A DNA stretch of 64,000 bases from CAVRIA01 sp963721115 (lineage in GTDB: Bacteria > Desulfobacterota > Binatia > HRBIN30 > CADEER01): contig CAVRIA010000009.1 in assembly GCA_963721115.1 (NCBI GenBank), positions 223,185-287,184 of the forward strand, in the 5' to 3' direction. Of the stretch, positions 63,800 to 64,000 are shown piece by piece; the stretch's first letter is position 1; the number at the start of each line of letters is the position of its first letter. The position numbers and the translations under genes are program-made. The notes below the pieces were generated by a model that was not told the DNA's origin, ran no database searches, and was given only the letters and a program-made list of their open reading frames with translations.

Positions 63800-64000
63800 C
63801 ACCTTTTCCCCTCCAACTGCTTGCCAATATCGGGCGCCGGCGCAACCGCCCCGGAAGTAATGGAAGAAGATTGAAGCACATCCACCAAGAAGATGTTTCT
63901 TCAATTCGTTCGCCATCAACTCCGCTCGCACCTGGCGAACCAATCTGGCGCTCACCTTCGGTCTTCGCCAGATTCAGGCGGTTTTTAACCGCCGTTCACA
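63800..64000. other. Right-edge region, no assignable gene
   Basis: AT-richer than the rest. A minus-strand reading (63746-63955, MANELKKHLLGGCASIFFHY...) looks gene-like over about 35 codons but enters the terminator hairpin. I cannot assign a function. Confidence 0.25.

Noticed and set aside
63746..63955. 69-residue minus-strand ORF at the right edge
   Set aside because: Part of it is the antisense of a terminator hairpin; no family seen.

Overview
This is a GC-rich (about 70%) chromosomal window with mostly short intergenic gaps and genes on both strands. An actA/actB pair of alternative complex III, secreted proteins with dockerin-like EF-hand repeats and Thr/Pro linkers, a DUF4215-type Cys-rich protein, a type IV minor pilin operon and a sigma-54-type promoter suggest a Gram-negative bacterium of the delta-proteobacterial/Binatota/Myxococcota sphere. 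That placement is inference; no rRNA or complete tRNA gene is visible.

Layout. 1-2143: actB (cut by the left edge) and actA. 2296-7387: LOG-family protein, lipoprotein, aminoglycoside-phosphotransferase-like kinase with a small coupled companion, TetR regulator with an operator in its promoter, and divergent larC. 7487-11235: biotin operon bioF-bioA-small membrane protein-bioD. 11403-14680: a non-coding tandem array of about 0.71-kb structured repeats. 14801-19542: radA, an M15/DUF882 peptidase and two secreted proteins. 19493-21234: a disturbed region with a 155-bp duplication, a mobile hairpin, a DUF4160/DUF2442 pair and a truncated antitoxin. 21265-25808: MATE exporter, zinc-ribbon protein, alpha/beta hydrolase and PpiD/SurA-like chaperone. 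25962-31374: the rod-shape operon mreB-mreC-mreD-mrdA-rodA. 31473-35197: thioredoxin, receiver protein, FecR protein and TPR/beta-barrel protein. 35562-38227: ligA, acylphosphatase, HNH protein. 38362-43038: minor pilins and a dockerin-like secreted protein. 43330-50079: DUF1232 protein, sulfatase-fold hydrolase, ApaH-like phosphatase, GT39 glycosyltransferase, DacC, histidine phosphatase, zinc-ribbon protein. 50511-59955: a large subtilisin-like surface protease, glgX, a sugar-type MFS transporter and pyk. 60089-64000: an accessory patch with VapBC, a yifB remnant, an XRE regulator, a cut restriction-type gene and a broken IS21 element.

Functional themes: cell-wall elongation and remodelling (mre/rod operon, dacC, M15 peptidase), biotin synthesis, glycogen and glycolysis (glgX, pyk), pilus assembly and secreted surface proteins.

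Two features run through the whole window. At least seven single-base frameshifts break otherwise intact conserved genes, including essential mreB, which points to residual indel errors in the assembly rather than gene death. Many gene ends carry low-complexity hairpins, each built from its own short motif; one of these supplies the stop codons and the same last four residues to two convergent genes.
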